From positions 1 to 64,000 of the forward strand of contig JAPHTQ010000023.1 of the NCBI GenBank assembly GCA_026196275.1: a DNA stretch of 64,000 nt, written 5' to 3'. The notes under the pieces are model-generated. The model worked only from the letters and a program-made list of their open reading frames with translations, was not told the origin of the DNA and searched no databases. The translations under genes and the position numbers were made by a program. Each line of letters starts with the position of its first letter. Positions within the stretch are counted from its first letter, which is position 1. Origin of the DNA: Gammaproteobacteria bacterium (GTDB lineage: Bacteria; Pseudomonadota; Gammaproteobacteria; Thiohalomonadales; Thiohalomonadaceae). Positions 62,898 through 64,000 of the stretch are shown here, piece by piece.

Positions 62898-63679
62898 GAC
62901 TGACCGAATGGCTGCAGCGCTGGTGGCGTGCGCGGGTACTGCTGAAAAAGCGTATCGCCGAGCCTGTATGGCGGCGTGTTGTGGCGGATGTGCCGGTGAT
63001 TGCCCGCCTGTCGAGCGCGGATCAGCATCGTCTGCGTAAGTTGAGCAGCTTTTTTCTGCATCAAAAGGTTATCGTCGGTGCCGCAGGTATGGAGCTCGAT
63101 GAGTACATGCGAGCGGTGATCGCCGCACAGGCATCCTTGCTGGTGCTGAATCTCGGTCTGGAGTACTACGCCGGCTGGGTTGAGATCATTGTCTATCCGG
63201 ATGCTTTTATCGTCTCCCATGGGCAGCAGGATGATGCCGGGGTGATGCACCACTCACGCCGTGCATTGAGTGGTGAGGCGTGGGGCAGGGGGCCGGTTAT
63301 CCTCTCCTGGGAGGATATCCGTCCGAAGCCGTACGCTGCTCACGGGCATGGCCTTAATGTGGTATTGCATGAGTTTGCGCACAAGCTCGATCTCCTCGAT
63401 GGGAGTGCCAATGGCATGCCGCCCCTGCACAGCTCCATGCCCCCGCAACAGTGGAGCGATGATTTTACCCGGGCCTACCACCGGATGTTGAGCCATCTTG
63501 ACCACGGTCACCGTAGCCGCATCGATCCCTATGCCATTGAGAGTCCGGCGGAGTTTTTTGCTGTGGTGAGTGAGTTCTTTTTCGAGAAACCGGAGCTTTT
63601 GCAGGAGGAGCTGCCGGCCGTCTATGCCGAGCTTGTGGCGTTTTATCGTCAGGATCCGCTTCAGTATTCGGCATCGTGA
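62894..63679 (+). CDS. mtfA: MtfA-like zinc-dependent peptidase
   Basis: 261 residues. Zinc-binding HEFAHKLD at about residue 158 with downstream ESPAEFFAVVSEFFFE supplying the third ligand; gluzincin-like MtfA/M90 family. In E. coli MtfA is an aminopeptidase that also binds the repressor Mlc. Its 3' end overlaps the convergent YebC-family gene by 19 nt. Confidence 0.9.
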   Translation: MRLTEWLQRWWRARVLLKKRIAEPVWRRVVADVPVIARLSSADQHRLRKLSSFFLHQKVIVGAAGMELDEYMRAVIAAQASLLVLNLGLEYYAGWVEIIVYPDAFIVSHGQQDDAGVMHHSRRALSGEAWGRGPVILSWEDIRPKPYAAHGHGLNVVLHEFAHKLDLLDGSANGMPPLHSSMPPQQWSDDFTRAYHRMLSHLDHGHRSRIDPYAIESPAEFFAVVSEFFFEKPELLQEELPAVYAELVAFYRQDPLQYSAS

Positions 63680-64000
63680 TAGACGTTTTGCACATCATCA
63701 ACATCGTTGAGCATGTCGATGAACTTCTCCAGCGTTTCCACATCCTCGCCGCTGATCGGGGTTGAGCCTTTCGGCACATACTGGATCTCATCAACGTCGA
63801 ACTCGATCTCGCCAAAGGCATTGAGCAGCGCCTGCCTGGCCTTGTTGTATTCGGTATGGGGAACAAAAACGGTGAGTTTGCCTTCTTCACTCTCCACGTC
63901 AGAAACGTCGACATCCTCTTCCAGCAGGGTTTCCAGCACACTCTCTTCATCGCCTTCAAAGACCAGGATCGCGGCATGGTCGAACATGTGGCTAACCGTA
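63661..64000 (-). CDS. YebC/PmpR-family protein, C-terminal part (5' end outside window)
   Basis: About 113 residues visible; the frame continues past the window edge through TVSHMFD, so ATG 63987 is internal. The acidic domains II/III are clear: VLETLLEEDVDVSDVESEEG and TPISGEDVETLEKFIDMLND, ending DVQNVYHDAEY. This matches the C-terminal part of YebC/YeeN-type proteins, known as translation factors for polyproline stretches or DNA-binding regulators. Confidence 0.85.
   Translation of the reverse strand, partial: TVSHMFDHAAILVFEGDEESVLETLLEEDVDVSDVESEEGKLTVFVPHTEYNKARQALLNAFGEIEFDVDEIQYVPKGSTPISGEDVETLEKFIDMLNDVDDVQNVYHDAEY

Noticed and set aside
63661-63679. 19-nt overlap of convergent mtfA and the YebC-family gene as a sign of a frame error
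   Set aside because: Both C-termini read naturally (HDAEY for YebC type) and short convergent overlaps are common in dense genomes.

Overview
The window reads as the chromosome of a free-living, GC-rich gammaproteobacterium, probably a sulfur-oxidising or respiratory chemotroph of the Chromatiales type. This is an inference from gene content: canonical gammaproteobacterial blocks (thrS-infC-rpmI-rplT-pheS-pheT-ihfA-merR-tRNA-Pro), a 2-oxoacid:acceptor oxidoreductase, TusA, CysB, and several cytochrome c' proteins. Coding is dense. No insertion sequence, integrase, phage gene or CRISPR array was seen. Several families of short palindromic intergenic repeats are present.

Layout. 1-5.4 kb (minus): a four-gene set of KorA (cut by the window edge), a NuoF-like subunit, a FrdA/SdhA-like flavoprotein and an iron-sulfur protein. 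5.7-13.8 kb (plus): the translation block, with a tRNA-Thr-mimicking operator before thrS, a non-AUG start on infC, and pheS/pheT separated by palindromic repeats. 14-19.8 kb: pabB and an ABC exporter of the MacB/DevBCA kind. 19.9-24.6 kb (minus): a PhnD-like binding protein, a sensor kinase and a sigma-54 activator, then moaA. 25.0-33.3 kb (plus): a ten-gene operon around a DMSO-reductase-family molybdoenzyme in the order Fe-S subunit, NrfD-like anchor, catalytic subunit, TorD chaperone, DUF309-like, HisA-like, rhodanese-like without cysteine, polyferredoxin, an unrecognised acidic protein, TusA. 33.5-37.1 kb: CysB, a porin and a metallo-beta-lactamase-fold protein. 37.2-42.5 kb (minus): an arsenic island (ArsR, sulfurtransferase, redox-active small protein, GAPDH, ArsJ, DUF318 permease, AhpD-like protein). 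42.6-47 kb: an OmpR/EnvZ-type pair divergent from a cytochrome c', a FadL-family porin and a DUF2892 protein. 47.1-60.4 kb (plus): TetR regulator, cytochrome c', an RND pump with TolC, then a YbhGFSR-like ABC exporter with an HD-GYP gene inside it. 60.4-64 kb: LpxR, photolyase, MtfA and the end of a YebC-family gene.

The most notable system is the molybdoenzyme regulon. Three candidate sigma-54 promoters (for moaA, for the ten-gene operon, and for the porin 10 kb away) each lie about 90-300 bp from copies of one palindrome, GTTACC-N4-GGTAAC. The sigma-54 activator with its kinase and PhnD-like sensor is encoded next door. This suggests one closed circuit that senses an oxyanion-like ligand outside the cell and switches on its uptake through the outer membrane, molybdenum-cofactor synthesis and the respiratory enzyme together. 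The catalytic subunit has Asp in place of the third cysteine of the usual Fe-S motif, and the accessory genes are unusual. The substrate cannot be read from the sequence: sulfur compounds (TusA, rhodanese, CysB next door), arsenic (AioXSR/ArxXSR-like regulation, arsenic island 4 kb away) and selenate (same B-C-A gene order as srdBCA) all remain possible.
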